A stretch of DNA of 64,000 bases, from positions 12,701 through 76,700 of the forward strand of contig DATBLZ010000081.1 of assembly GCA_036555065.1 (NCBI GenBank). Direction: 5' to 3'. The first letter of the stretch is position 1; each line of letters starts with the position of its first letter. This DNA is from DATBLZ01 sp036555065. Lineage in GTDB: Bacteria; Pseudomonadota; Gammaproteobacteria; Steroidobacterales; Rariloculaceae. Both the position numbers and the translations under genes were made by a program. Shown here in pieces: positions 42,832 to 50,682 of the stretch. Below the pieces are notes generated by a model that was given only the letters and a program-made list of their open reading frames with translations, was not told the origin of the DNA and searched no databases.

Positions 42832-43824
42832 ATGGGCTCGGTATTCCGCCATCTCCCCGCCGCCGCAGCGTTGCTCGTCGTCACTCTCGTGTGGACGGAG
42901 ACGGCGGCGGCTCAATCGGCACTGGCGGACTCGCTCGGCTTGGCCGATTCATCGGGAGCCGCCACACCCGACCTCGAGGGCTATTGGACCAACGACACCT
43001 ACACGCCGCTCGAGCGTCCAACCGAGCTCGCGGACAAAGAATTCTTCACTGCAGAAGAAGCCGCCGCATTCGTGCAATCGCGCATCGATCGGCTGAACGC
43101 GCAGCCCGCGGACGACATCCATTATGACGATGCGATCTGGCAGGCAGAGAGGTACGGCAAGGTCGCGAGCCTGCGCACGTCGCTGATCAGCGAGCCGCGC
43201 GACGGCAAGCTGCCGCCGCTCACGGCCGAGGGACAAGCGCGGTATGCGCAGCAGCTCGCGACACAACGCGCGAGCGCGGGGTCCGAGAGCGCGCAACGGC
43301 GCTCACTCGCCGAGCGCTGCATCTCGTGGGGCAACGTCGGCCCGCCGATGATGCCGCCGACCTATGGCGCCAACTTGCAATTCGTCCAGACGCCGGAGCT
43401 CGTGACCATCGTCCACGAAATGATGCACGACGTGCGCCTGATCCATTTGGACGGCCGTGCGCATCCGCCGCCCGATGTCCAATGGCTCGCGGGTCATTCG
43501 ATTGGCCGTTGGGAAGGCCAGACGCTCGTCGTCGACACGACCAATTTCACGCCGTGGACCAACTTCCGCGGCTCACCGCAGCACACGCGCCAGGACATTT
43601 TCGCGACCGAGCACATGCACGTCGTCGAGCGCTTCACGCTCACGGATGCCGACACGATTCACTACGCGTTCACGGTCGAGGACCCCGCAACATGGACGAC
43701 GCAGTGGTCGGGCGAGATGGAGATCCGGCGCGTCGATGGACCGATCTACGAATATGCGTGCCACGAAGGCAATTACGGTCTCGCCAACATCTTGGCCGGA
43801 GCGCGCGCGGCCGAGCGCCAGTAA
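42832..43824 (+). CDS. Exported protein of unknown function
   Basis: A 330-residue protein with signal peptide MGSVFRHLPAAAALLVVTLVWTETAAA and a strong Shine-Dalgarno (CAGGAGGTCTC before ATG). Segments LEGYWTNDTYTPLERP, GRWEGQTLVVDTTNFTPWTNFRG, HVVERFTLTDADTIHYAFTVEDP and YEYACHEGNYGLANILAGAR recall a widespread set of secreted, functionally uncharacterised proteins in soil Proteobacteria and Acidobacteria. Two cysteines (ERCISWG and YACHEG) may bond. It is followed 30 bp later by the barrel protein gene. Confidence 0.65.
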   Translation: MGSVFRHLPAAAALLVVTLVWTETAAAQSALADSLGLADSSGAATPDLEGYWTNDTYTPLERPTELADKEFFTAEEAAAFVQSRIDRLNAQPADDIHYDDAIWQAERYGKVASLRTSLISEPRDGKLPPLTAEGQARYAQQLATQRASAGSESAQRRSLAERCISWGNVGPPMMPPTYGANLQFVQTPELVTIVHEMMHDVRLIHLDGRAHPPPDVQWLAGHSIGRWEGQTLVVDTTNFTPWTNFRGSPQHTRQDIFATEHMHVVERFTLTDADTIHYAFTVEDPATWTTQWSGEMEIRRVDGPIYEYACHEGNYGLANILAGARAAERQ

Positions 43825-43854
43825 ACGCCCGCGACTTCGCGCCATCGCGTTCGT

Positions 43855-45270
43855 GTGCCTCGAAAATCAACGGTTCAGCGCGCGATAACCGCCGGGCTGC
43901 TGGCCGCACTTCTACTCATGCCGTTGGCAGCGGCCGCGCAGGCCGGCCGCACCTACGTGCGGCGCATCGAGTTCGAGGGCGTAACGAGCATCCAAGACGA
44001 GGTTCTGCGGCGCGAGATGCTCGTGCTCGAAGGCACGTATCTCGACGTCGTCGCGCTCGAGCAGTCGCTGCGGCGCCTCGAGCGTCTCCCTTACGTCGAC
44101 TCCGCGCGCGTCGCATTGCGCCCCGTGTCTTCCGCTGAGCCCGATCTCGTCGACCTCGTCGTTACGATCACCGAGGCGCCTGCGCGCCGCTACGGCGGTG
44201 GCGCCGGGTATGCCGAGTCTCTCGGGGTCAGCGTGCAAGGCTATTTCACGCACGAGAACCTGTTCGGCACCGGTCAGCGCTTCTCGGCCGAAGTGGATAT
44301 GAGCGAGCACCGCCAGTTCGCAAGCGTCTCGCACACCGACCCGTATGCGCGCCCCGACGGCGTGAGTCGTCACGTGGCGCTCACGACGCGGCGAATCGAG
44401 CAGCTCGCCGAGGACACCTCGGAGCTCGACGCGGATATCTCTACCGCGCGGCTCGAGTACGGCTATCGGTCCGGCCTGTGGCAGCACGTGACGTTGGGGC
44501 TCGAGCTTGCGGATACGACGCTTGCTCCCGGCGCGCTCGCGAGCGACCAGCTGCTCGCCTGGATCGCGGCAAACGGCGACACGCGCGCCGGCAGCCCCGC
44601 GACGCAATTTACGGAGCTCGATTTCTTGCTGCGCTGGCGTTACGACAGCCGCGACCGCACGCTCCGGCCCGCGCGCGGAACCGAGCACGCCTTGAGCCTA
44701 ACGGCTGCGCTGCCCGGCAGTGAGGTCGAGTATTACTTGCTCGATTACGAGCTCGCGCACTATCGGCCGATCGGTGAGCGTTGGACGGCGGCGCTGCGCG
44801 CGCAACTTGCGTTCGGCGCGGCCTATGGGGGCGAGACATCGTCGTTGCCGCCCTACCTGAATCGTTTCGCGGGCGGCCCTGGCACGGTGCGCGGCGTGCG
44901 CGGGGCAGGTCTCGGCCCGCGCGACACCTTGGGAAACCCGTACGGCGGCAATCTTCTGACGGCGGCACAAGTCGAGGTTCTCACACCGTGGCCCGGTCGC
45001 GCGGGCGAGCGCCTGCGCGTCGGCTTTTTCTACGATCTCGGCAACGTGTTCGAAACTGAGGGCGTTGCGTTCACCGACACGGCCGGCCAGCGGTTCGACT
45101 ACAGCTTCGACGGCTCCGACTTTCAGCACTCCGCCGGCATCGCGGCCGAGGTGGTGATCCCGCTCGGCATCGTGCGCTTGAGCTACGGGATCCCCATCGA
45201 GCGGGACACGACGCCGTTCGGCCAAGTCCAGGAGGACCGGTTCCAGATCGCCGTTGGCGTCGATTTCTAG
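43855..45270 (+). CDS. Compact BamA/TamA-superfamily outer-membrane protein with one POTRA
   Basis: A 471-residue protein from GTG 43855, with signal peptide ending PLAAAAQA. A single POTRA-like domain (about residues 33-110; TYVRRIEFEGVTSIQDEVLRREM) precedes a beta-barrel. The barrel has the RFAGGPGTVRGVRGAGLGPRD segment corresponding to the VRGY/F motif of Omp85 proteins (here V-R-G-V) and ends in Phe (QIAVGVDF). BamA normally has five POTRA domains and TamA three, and both are longer, so this is a reduced relative. Substrate unknown. Confidence 0.82.
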   Translation: MPRKSTVQRAITAGLLAALLLMPLAAAAQAGRTYVRRIEFEGVTSIQDEVLRREMLVLEGTYLDVVALEQSLRRLERLPYVDSARVALRPVSSAEPDLVDLVVTITEAPARRYGGGAGYAESLGVSVQGYFTHENLFGTGQRFSAEVDMSEHRQFASVSHTDPYARPDGVSRHVALTTRRIEQLAEDTSELDADISTARLEYGYRSGLWQHVTLGLELADTTLAPGALASDQLLAWIAANGDTRAGSPATQFTELDFLLRWRYDSRDRTLRPARGTEHALSLTAALPGSEVEYYLLDYELAHYRPIGERWTAALRAQLAFGAAYGGETSSLPPYLNRFAGGPGTVRGVRGAGLGPRDTLGNPYGGNLLTAAQVEVLTPWPGRAGERLRVGFFYDLGNVFETEGVAFTDTAGQRFDYSFDGSDFQHSAGIAAEVVIPLGIVRLSYGIPIERDTTPFGQVQEDRFQIAVGVDF

Positions 45271-45293
45271 AGGGTCGAGTTATCCACAGAGAT

Positions 45294-45307
45294 CCCTCCG
45301 CAGAGGG
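45294..45307. repeat. Near copy of the palindrome at 4894
   Basis: ATCCCTCCGCAGAGGGG, with arms CCCTC and GAGGG, located 24 bp after the barrel gene stop. It differs from the 4894 palindrome by one base in the centre. It could be a weak terminator or a dispersed repeat. Confidence 0.45.
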
Positions 45308-45328
45308 GTTCATCGACCTACAACGAGC

Positions 45329-45356
45329 TTGACATCGCGCCGATATGGCCTACATT
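45329..45356 (+). promoter_or_regulatory. Sigma-70-type promoter for the PadR gene
   Basis: A perfect -35 TTGACA at 45329-45334 and -10 TACATT at 45351-45356, 16 bp apart. Transcription would start near 45363, a few bases before the ATG at 45366, so an in-frame ATG at 45345 falls inside the promoter and is unlikely to be used. The sequence CATATG next to the start is a candidate operator half. Confidence 0.6.
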
Positions 45357-45365
45357 GCGGGACAT

Positions 45366-45701
45366 ATGCCCACGGTCCCGAGTCTCGGGGAATTCGAGCA
45401 AATCGTGCTTTTGGCCGTTCTGCGTTTGCAGGACTCGGCCTACGGCGTCTCGATCCGCCGCGAGATCGCGAAACGGACGGGCCGCGATCCCTCGGCGGGC
45501 GCACTTTATACGACGCTCGATCGCATGGAGCACAAAGGGCTTGTGAAGTCCCGCATGGGAGACCCGACGCCGGAGCGCGGTGGACGCGCAAAGCGCTATT
45601 ACGTCGTCACCGGCTCCGGAAGGGTCGCGATCGCGCGCGCGCAACGCGCGTACCGGCGCATGCTCGAAGGCCTCGAAATTCCCGGGGGCGCACGTGTCTA
45701 G
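45366..45701 (+). CDS. PadR family transcriptional regulator
   Basis: A 111-residue protein from ATG 45366 (MPTVPSLGEFEQIVLLAVLRL). The winged helix follows the PadR pattern: DSAYGVSIRREIAKRTGRDPS, SAGALYTTLDRMEHKGLVKS, RAKRYYVVTGSGRVAI. The start was fixed by the upstream promoter; the mRNA would be nearly leaderless. It overlaps the following membrane protein gene by 8 bp, so that protein is its likely target or partner. Confidence 0.9.
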   Translation: MPTVPSLGEFEQIVLLAVLRLQDSAYGVSIRREIAKRTGRDPSAGALYTTLDRMEHKGLVKSRMGDPTPERGGRAKRYYVVTGSGRVAIARAQRAYRRMLEGLEIPGGARV

Positions 45702-46305
45702 AGAATCTGCAGCCGAAGCCCTACTGAGCCTCTTCGCGACGCGGGATCTCGCGACCTCGATCGTGGGCGATCAGACAGAAGAATCTCGCGGCCACGTTTG
45801 GTTCTGGACGCAGATTCTCGGCGCAGCGCTCGCGCTGTGCTTCAAGAGCATCATCGCGGCGCCCGTACGATCGCTATGGTTTGCCCTCGTGGGACTCCTA
45901 ATCTATGCAGCGATTTACGCAGCGCTCATGACAGTGAGCGGGTTGTGGTGGTACCCGTGGAATCGAGCCGGCGATCTCGACTTCTGGATCCGCGTCGTGC
46001 TCGTTGCCACGTTTACGAACTTCGCGACGGGGGCCGTCATCGGGCGATGGGTATCGAGCGCCGGGGCGCCCGGCCTCGCTCCGATCACCATGTTGTGGCT
46101 GGCTGCGTGGGCCCTCTGGCCGCTACGTTTGTTCGTGTATACGCCGTGGCATCTTGGAGCCGTGCTCGCGTTCTCATACTTGTTCCTATTTCCCGTCTTC
46201 GCCTTGGCCCCTCTGCTTGTAGGAGGCTCACTGGGGCAGCGAGTCATAATCCGAACACGCGCTCCGCATTCGTCTGATAGAGGACCTTCTTCTCGACGTC
46301 GCTGA
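45694..46305 (+). CDS. Membrane protein with permease-prefix-like N-terminus
   Basis: A 203-residue protein from GTG 45694 within the end of the PadR gene. The N-terminus AAEALLSLFATRDLATSIVGDQTEESRGHVWFWTQILGAAL recalls the permease prefix domain found ahead of MacB/FtsX-type permeases and in PadR-linked genes (positions 4-45). Four or five membrane helices follow, but no permease domain, so only the prefix-type part is present. Its 3' end overlaps the convergent amidohydrolase gene by 62 bp. Confidence 0.65.
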   Translation: MSRESAAEALLSLFATRDLATSIVGDQTEESRGHVWFWTQILGAALALCFKSIIAAPVRSLWFALVGLLIYAAIYAALMTVSGLWWYPWNRAGDLDFWIRVVLVATFTNFATGAVIGRWVSSAGAPGLAPITMLWLAAWALWPLRLFVYTPWHLGAVLAFSYLFLFPVFALAPLLVGGSLGQRVIIRTRAPHSSDRGPSSRRR

Positions 46306-47287
46306 TCGGCAAATTGTCGGTAACGGTGACCTCCTCCGGCACGAACTGATACGGATAGTCCATTGCATAGAGCACGCGGTCGGCGCCGAGCACGGAGCGT
46401 GCATACATGATGACCGGCGCCCACGCCATGCCACTCGTCGTGACGTAGAAGCTCTCCTTCATATAGTCGCTCGGACGCTTCTTGAGCGGCTTGAAGTTCG
46501 GATATCGCTTCGTCTCGACGATTCCACGATGAAAGAAGTCGACGCGGAAAAGCCAATAAGGGATCCCCTCGCCGAGATGACCGACGACGATGCGCAGCTT
46601 CGGGAACCGATCGAACACGCCGCTGACGATGAGCCGGAGCATGTGCAACCCCGTATCGACGGCGAAGCCGTAGATCGCGCCATCGAGGCCTGACTCCAGA
46701 AACGGTCTGATCATCGCGGGCGGCGGCGCTTGCGGATGAATGTAGACGGGCACGCCGAGCGCTTCGGCGGCGGCAAAGATGTCCCAGAACTTCTCGTCAT
46801 CGAGATACTCGCCGTGCGTGTGCGAGTTAACGATCGCGCCCTTGAGGCCGAGTTTCTGGACCGCACGCTCGAGCTCCTTGGCCGCCGCGCGGGGATTCTG
46901 CGGCGCGATCGCGGCGAGCCCCGCGAAGCGATCGGGGTGCGCGCGCACGGCAGCCGCGAGCTCGTCGTTGTAATCGGGCGCGAGAGCGACGGCCGTAGCG
47001 GCATCGAATATCTGGAGACCCGGAGCGGTGATCGAAAGGATTTGCTTCGCGATGCCGGTCGCGTCCATGTCGGCGAGCCGGCGCGCGCCTAAGTCCTGCA
47101 AGCGCTCGACGATCGCATTGGTGCGTGGACTGTTATTGAGCAGGAAATAGCCCATGAGGCTGTCGAAACCCGGATCGCCGCTCGGGCCGCTCGCGAGCAG
47201 GCGCTTGTAGCGCCCGATGAGGTCGCGCGGCGCATAGGCTTCCTCGGTCGCAATCCGCAGGAAAGCGTTCTTCTTCGCGGAGCTCAT
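46244..47287 (-). CDS. Amidohydrolase-family decarboxylase (gamma-resorcylate decarboxylase-like)
   Basis: A 347-residue TIM-barrel protein of the amidohydrolase 2 family. The N-terminal ATEEAYA (Glu-Glu) replaces the usual HxH metal motif, as in gamma-resorcylate and 2,3-dihydroxybenzoate decarboxylases. VYIHPQAPPP, VVGHLGEGIPYWLFRVD and LYAMDYPYQ supply the His and Asp ligands. The reaction expected is non-oxidative decarboxylation of a hydroxybenzoate-like acid. It is divergent from the catabolic operon starting at 47363, with 75 bp between the starts. Confidence 0.85.
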   Translation of the reverse strand: MSSAKKNAFLRIATEEAYAPRDLIGRYKRLLASGPSGDPGFDSLMGYFLLNNSPRTNAIVERLQDLGARRLADMDATGIAKQILSITAPGLQIFDAATAVALAPDYNDELAAAVRAHPDRFAGLAAIAPQNPRAAAKELERAVQKLGLKGAIVNSHTHGEYLDDEKFWDIFAAAEALGVPVYIHPQAPPPAMIRPFLESGLDGAIYGFAVDTGLHMLRLIVSGVFDRFPKLRIVVGHLGEGIPYWLFRVDFFHRGIVETKRYPNFKPLKKRPSDYMKESFYVTTSGMAWAPVIMYARSVLGADRVLYAMDYPYQFVPEEVTVTDNLPISDVEKKVLYQTNAERVFGL

Positions 47288-47362
47288 CGCAGGTATTGTA
47301 GACTCGCACGCCTAAACGACAACGCGCGTCCAATCGCGGCCAAAGAGACGGAGGTTTCACGC

Positions 47363-48265
47363 GTGGCAACAGACTACGGCTTCATCGGCGTCGGCCGCAT
47401 GGGCAACCCCATGGCGCGGCGATTGCTCGCGGCAGGCTTCACGCTCACGGTTTTCGATACTTCACGCAAAGCCGTCGACGAGCTCGTCGCAGCGGGTGCT
47501 ACGGCCGCGCGCTCCGTGCCCGAGGCGTGCTCTGCGACGGAGACCGTCTTCTTGAGCCTGCCGACGCCCGACATCGTCAAGGCAATTTGTCTCGATGCCG
47601 GCGGCGTGACCGAAGGCTCGACGGTAAAGCACGTCTTCGACTGCTCGACGACGGGACCACAGGTCGCGCGTATTTGCGCGGCCGGGCTCGCGAAGAAGAG
47701 CATCGATTATCTAGACTCCCCGATCAGCGGCGGCATCAAAGGCGCGCGCGACGGCACGCTCGCCGTCATGGTCTCGGGCAAGAAGAGCGTCTACGAGCGC
47801 GTGCAAAAGGCGCTCGCGTGCTTCGGCAAGGTCTTCTACGTCGGCGCGGACGCGGGCCAAGGCCAAGTCATGAAGCTCGCGAACAATTTGCTGTCCGCTT
47901 CCGCAATCGTGCTGTCGTCGGAGGCCATCGCGATGGGCGTCAAGGCCGGGCTCGATCCCGCGCAGATGTGCGACATCATCAACGCCGGTAGCGGGCGCAA
48001 CAGCGCTACGCAAGACAAATTCCCGCGCTCCGTCCTCACGCGAACGTTCGATTTCGGCTTCGCGACCGGACTCCTATATAAGGACGTGCGCTTGTGCATC
48101 CAGGAAGCCCAAAGCCTCGGCGTGCCGATGATCGCAGGCGCCGCCGTGCTCGAGATGCTCGGCATCACGAAGGCGCGTTTCGGCGCGGACTCGGATTTCA
48201 CCGAGATCGCGCGCGTCCTCGAGGAGTGGGCCGGCGTCGAGATAAAACCGAAAGCGCGAGCATAG
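47363..48265 (+). CDS. 3-hydroxyisobutyrate dehydrogenase-family NAD(P) oxidoreductase
   Basis: A 300-residue beta-hydroxyacid dehydrogenase from GTG 47363 with CGGAGGT upstream. Motifs: FIGVGRMGNPMARRLLAAGF (dinucleotide binding), DSPISGGIKGARDGTLAVMVSG (substrate binding) and GQGQVMKLANNLL with the catalytic Lys. Oxidises a 3-hydroxy acid to the semialdehyde. It is first gene of a nine-gene same-strand cluster with mostly overlapping ends. Confidence 0.9.
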   Translation: MATDYGFIGVGRMGNPMARRLLAAGFTLTVFDTSRKAVDELVAAGATAARSVPEACSATETVFLSLPTPDIVKAICLDAGGVTEGSTVKHVFDCSTTGPQVARICAAGLAKKSIDYLDSPISGGIKGARDGTLAVMVSGKKSVYERVQKALACFGKVFYVGADAGQGQVMKLANNLLSASAIVLSSEAIAMGVKAGLDPAQMCDIINAGSGRNSATQDKFPRSVLTRTFDFGFATGLLYKDVRLCIQEAQSLGVPMIAGAAVLEMLGITKARFGADSDFTEIARVLEEWAGVEIKPKARA

Positions 48266-48268
48266 CGA

Positions 48269-49729
48269 GTGGCCGCGGCCTCGGATCGCACAGCCGCGCC
48301 GTCGACGCTCGCCGAGCGCATCGCCGGCGATCTCCACGCGTTCGACGAATCGCGCTTGACGCCGGCGCTCATCGACAAGGCGAAGCTCTGCGTGCTCGAT
48401 TTTCTCGCGTGTGCGCTCGAGGCGCGCGACCGCCCGTGGAGCGTGCAAGCGATCGCGGCCGCCTCCGGTGGGAGCGGCTTGAGCCGCGACAGCGCGGGCT
48501 CCGCGGCGGCTCCGCAGAGACTAGCCACGATCCTCGGCACCCCTTACGTCGTCGGCAGCGCAGACGCGGCCTTCGCAAACGCCGTGCTCGGCCACGGACT
48601 CGTGCGCGACGACATGCATCTCGGCAGCGTCAGCCACTTGGGCTGCGTCGTGCTTCCGGCGCTTTTGGCGCGCGCCGAATCCGAGCGCGTGAGCGGCCGG
48701 CACCTGCTCACCGCGATCGTCGTCGGCTACGAGGCCGGCGGCAAGCTCGGCCGCGCCGTGCTCGACGTCGAGGTCGCGCGAATTTTCCGACCCACGGGCA
48801 TCACGGGTCCGTTCGCCGCGGCCGCGGGTGTGGCGAAGCTCCTCGGGCTCGACGCACCGCGCTTCGCCGTCGCGCTCGAGCTCGCGGCGAACCTGGCCGC
48901 AGGTTACAACGAGTGGGCGACGACGGGCGGCAGCGAAATGTTCTTCCATCCCGGGTTCGCGGCACGAAACGCGCTCATGGCCGTCGACCTCGCGGCCGCC
49001 GGGGCTTATGCGTCGCCGACGGCGCTCGAGGGCAACGCGGGGCTGCTCGCGGCGTTCGGCAAGCGCGAGTCACCAAACAGTCGCGACTGGCAGCCGCTCC
49101 CACAAGAAGCCGCACCAGGCGCTATGCCCTTCTCCGGCCGCGCGGAGATTCTCGAAGCGTTCTTCAAGGAAGTGCCGGCGTGCAACTTCGCGCAGACCGC
49201 GGCGCAGGCTGCGCGCGAGATCGCGACTCGCGACGCGCCGCCCGCCGAAAGCATGACACGCGTCGGCGTGCGTGTACCCTACGCCGCGGCGAGGTATCCG
49301 GGCTGCGATTACGCGGGCCCGTTCACGCAAGTGCTGCAAGCGAAGATGAGCATCCACTACAACGTCGCCGCGGCGCTCTGCACGGGCAACTTCGACGAGC
49401 GCAACTACGAACCCGCACGCCAGCCCGAGATCGCCCGCGTGGCGAGGCTCGTCTCTCTCGAGGTCGACGACGCCTTGACGCGCGCGTTCCCGGCCAAGCA
49501 AGGCGCCGCGGTCGACGTCGAGCTCAACGACGGCCGGCGACTTTCGGCGCGACGCGAGTCCGTGACGCCCGCGAGCGACGAGCTCGTGCGCGCGCGTTTC
49601 GCGCTCGCCGCCAACGAGGTGCTCGGGATACAGGCGTGCCGAGCCGCGCTCGCCTTCATCGATGGGCTCGAGGCGGAGGCCGACGCCGGCGCGCTCGCGC
49701 GGCTCGTGCGTGTCGCGAAACCCAAATGA
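48269..49729 (+). CDS. MmgE/PrpD family protein with two REP-derived inserts
   Basis: A 486-residue member of the MmgE/PrpD family (2-methylcitrate dehydratase-like lyases/hydratases and related proteins), from GTG 48269. Family segments: VLDFLACALEARDRPW, AFANAVLGHGLVRDDMHLGSVSHLG, GYEAGGKLGRAV and GITGPFAAAAGVAKLLGLD. Two REP-like elements interrupt it in frame: residues 67-74 (GGSGLSRD) and 271-280 (SRDWQPLPQE). Both occur where loops are expected. Whether the protein is still active is unknown. It overlaps livH by ATGA. Confidence 0.85.
   Translation: MAAASDRTAAPSTLAERIAGDLHAFDESRLTPALIDKAKLCVLDFLACALEARDRPWSVQAIAAASGGSGLSRDSAGSAAAPQRLATILGTPYVVGSADAAFANAVLGHGLVRDDMHLGSVSHLGCVVLPALLARAESERVSGRHLLTAIVVGYEAGGKLGRAVLDVEVARIFRPTGITGPFAAAAGVAKLLGLDAPRFAVALELAANLAAGYNEWATTGGSEMFFHPGFAARNALMAVDLAAAGAYASPTALEGNAGLLAAFGKRESPNSRDWQPLPQEAAPGAMPFSGRAEILEAFFKEVPACNFAQTAAQAAREIATRDAPPAESMTRVGVRVPYAAARYPGCDYAGPFTQVLQAKMSIHYNVAAALCTGNFDERNYEPARQPEIARVARLVSLEVDDALTRAFPAKQGAAVDVELNDGRRLSARRESVTPASDELVRARFALAANEVLGIQACRAALAFIDGLEAEADAGALARLVRVAKPK
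48467..48490 (+). repeat. REP-like element inside the MmgE/PrpD gene, copy 4
   Basis: GGTGGGAGCGGCTTGAGCCG followed by CGAC. The frame remains open, giving residues GGSGLSRD. It is oriented opposite to the next copy 591 bp downstream in the same gene. Confidence 0.85.
49081..49107 (-). repeat. REP-like element inside the MmgE/PrpD gene, copy 5
   Basis: Plus strand TCGCGACTGGCAGCCGCTCC followed by CACAAGA; minus strand reads GTGGGAGCGGCTGCCAGTCG CGA. The centre is one base longer than copies 1 and 2, and the stem is imperfect. The frame stays open and encodes SRDWQPLPQE. Confidence 0.8.
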
Positions 49730-50682
49730 CGGCTGCGCAGCACGTCGAAAACGTTCTGCAGTTCCTGGTCGCGGGCCTGCTCACGGGCGCGATCTACGGG
49801 CTCATGTGCGTGGGCCTTTCGATCATTTTCGGCGTGATGCGCGTCATCAACTTCGCCCAAGGCGAATTCATGATGATCGGAATGTACTTTGCGTATTTCG
49901 TGTTCGGCGCGAGCGGACAGCCGCTCTTCGGCGACGTGCTCGGCCCGTACGTTGCGGCGTTGCTCGCGGGGCCGGCCGTCTTCGGGGTGGGTGTCGCGGT
50001 CCACAGGCTGCTCGTCGGCCGCGTCACGGGCTTCCGCTCGACCACGCTCGAGGCCGAAGGCCACTACGCACAGTTGATCCTCACGCTCGGCATCTCATTG
50101 CTCCTCGCGAACGGCGCGCTCGTCGTCTTCGGCGCCGCGCCGTTGTCGATCACAACCCCGTTGGCATCGACGCCGTGGGTCGTCGGGCCGCTCCACGGTG
50201 AAGACATCCTGCTGTTCGTCAATCAAGGACAAACCGTTGCTGCAGCGATCGCGGTGGCCGTCGTCGGCGCATTCGCTATCTTAATGGCGCGCTCGCGGCT
50301 CGGCCGCGCGCTGCGCGCGGCCGCGGACAATCCCAACGCAGCAGTCTATATGGGTATCGACGTCGATCGCGCGTACCGCATTGCGTTCGGCTTGGGCTGC
50401 GCAGTGACGGCGATCGGCGGCGGGTTGCTCGCCTCGAGCTATCCGGTTCAGCCGACGATCGGCATCGATTACGTCATCGTGATGTACGCGGGCGTCGTGC
50501 TCGGCGGGCTCGGCAGCCTTCGCGGCGCGTTCTTGGGCGGCCTCACGATCGGCCTCGTGCAGCAGCTCTCGGCGTTGGTTTTGCCGAACCAGCTCCAGAA
50601 CACGGCGATATTCGTCTGTTTCCTCCTCGTCGTGCTGCTGAGGCCCCAAGGGTTGTTCGGCATCGCCGCGCGTCGCGCCTGA
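49726..50682 (+). CDS. livH: Branched-chain amino-acid-type ABC permease LivH
   Basis: A 318-residue permease from ATG 49726, which overlaps the preceding stop. About eight helices; motifs LVAGLLTGAIYGLMCVGLSIIFGVMRVINFAQGEFMM (positions 13-49) and GRALRAAADNPNAAVYMGIDVDRAYRIAF are diagnostic. Such HAAT transporters import amino acids but also aromatic acids, amides and urea. The cluster context suggests an organic acid substrate. Confidence 0.9.
   Translation: MTAAQHVENVLQFLVAGLLTGAIYGLMCVGLSIIFGVMRVINFAQGEFMMIGMYFAYFVFGASGQPLFGDVLGPYVAALLAGPAVFGVGVAVHRLLVGRVTGFRSTTLEAEGHYAQLILTLGISLLLANGALVVFGAAPLSITTPLASTPWVVGPLHGEDILLFVNQGQTVAAAIAVAVVGAFAILMARSRLGRALRAAADNPNAAVYMGIDVDRAYRIAFGLGCAVTAIGGGLLASSYPVQPTIGIDYVIVMYAGVVLGGLGSLRGAFLGGLTIGLVQQLSALVLPNQLQNTAIFVCFLLVVLLRPQGLFGIAARRA

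Noticed and set aside
45280..45288. Perfect DnaA box TTATCCACA between the barrel gene and padR
   Set aside because: Only one box is present, with no cluster, AT-rich element or dnaA/dnaN/gidA neighbours. One 9-mer in 64 kb is near chance, so it is not called as an origin.
48094..49725. Long upstream extension of the livH reading frame
   Set aside because: It reads as Arg/Ala-rich low-complexity sequence over the MmgE/PrpD gene. The ATG at 49726 coupled to the preceding stop is the real start.
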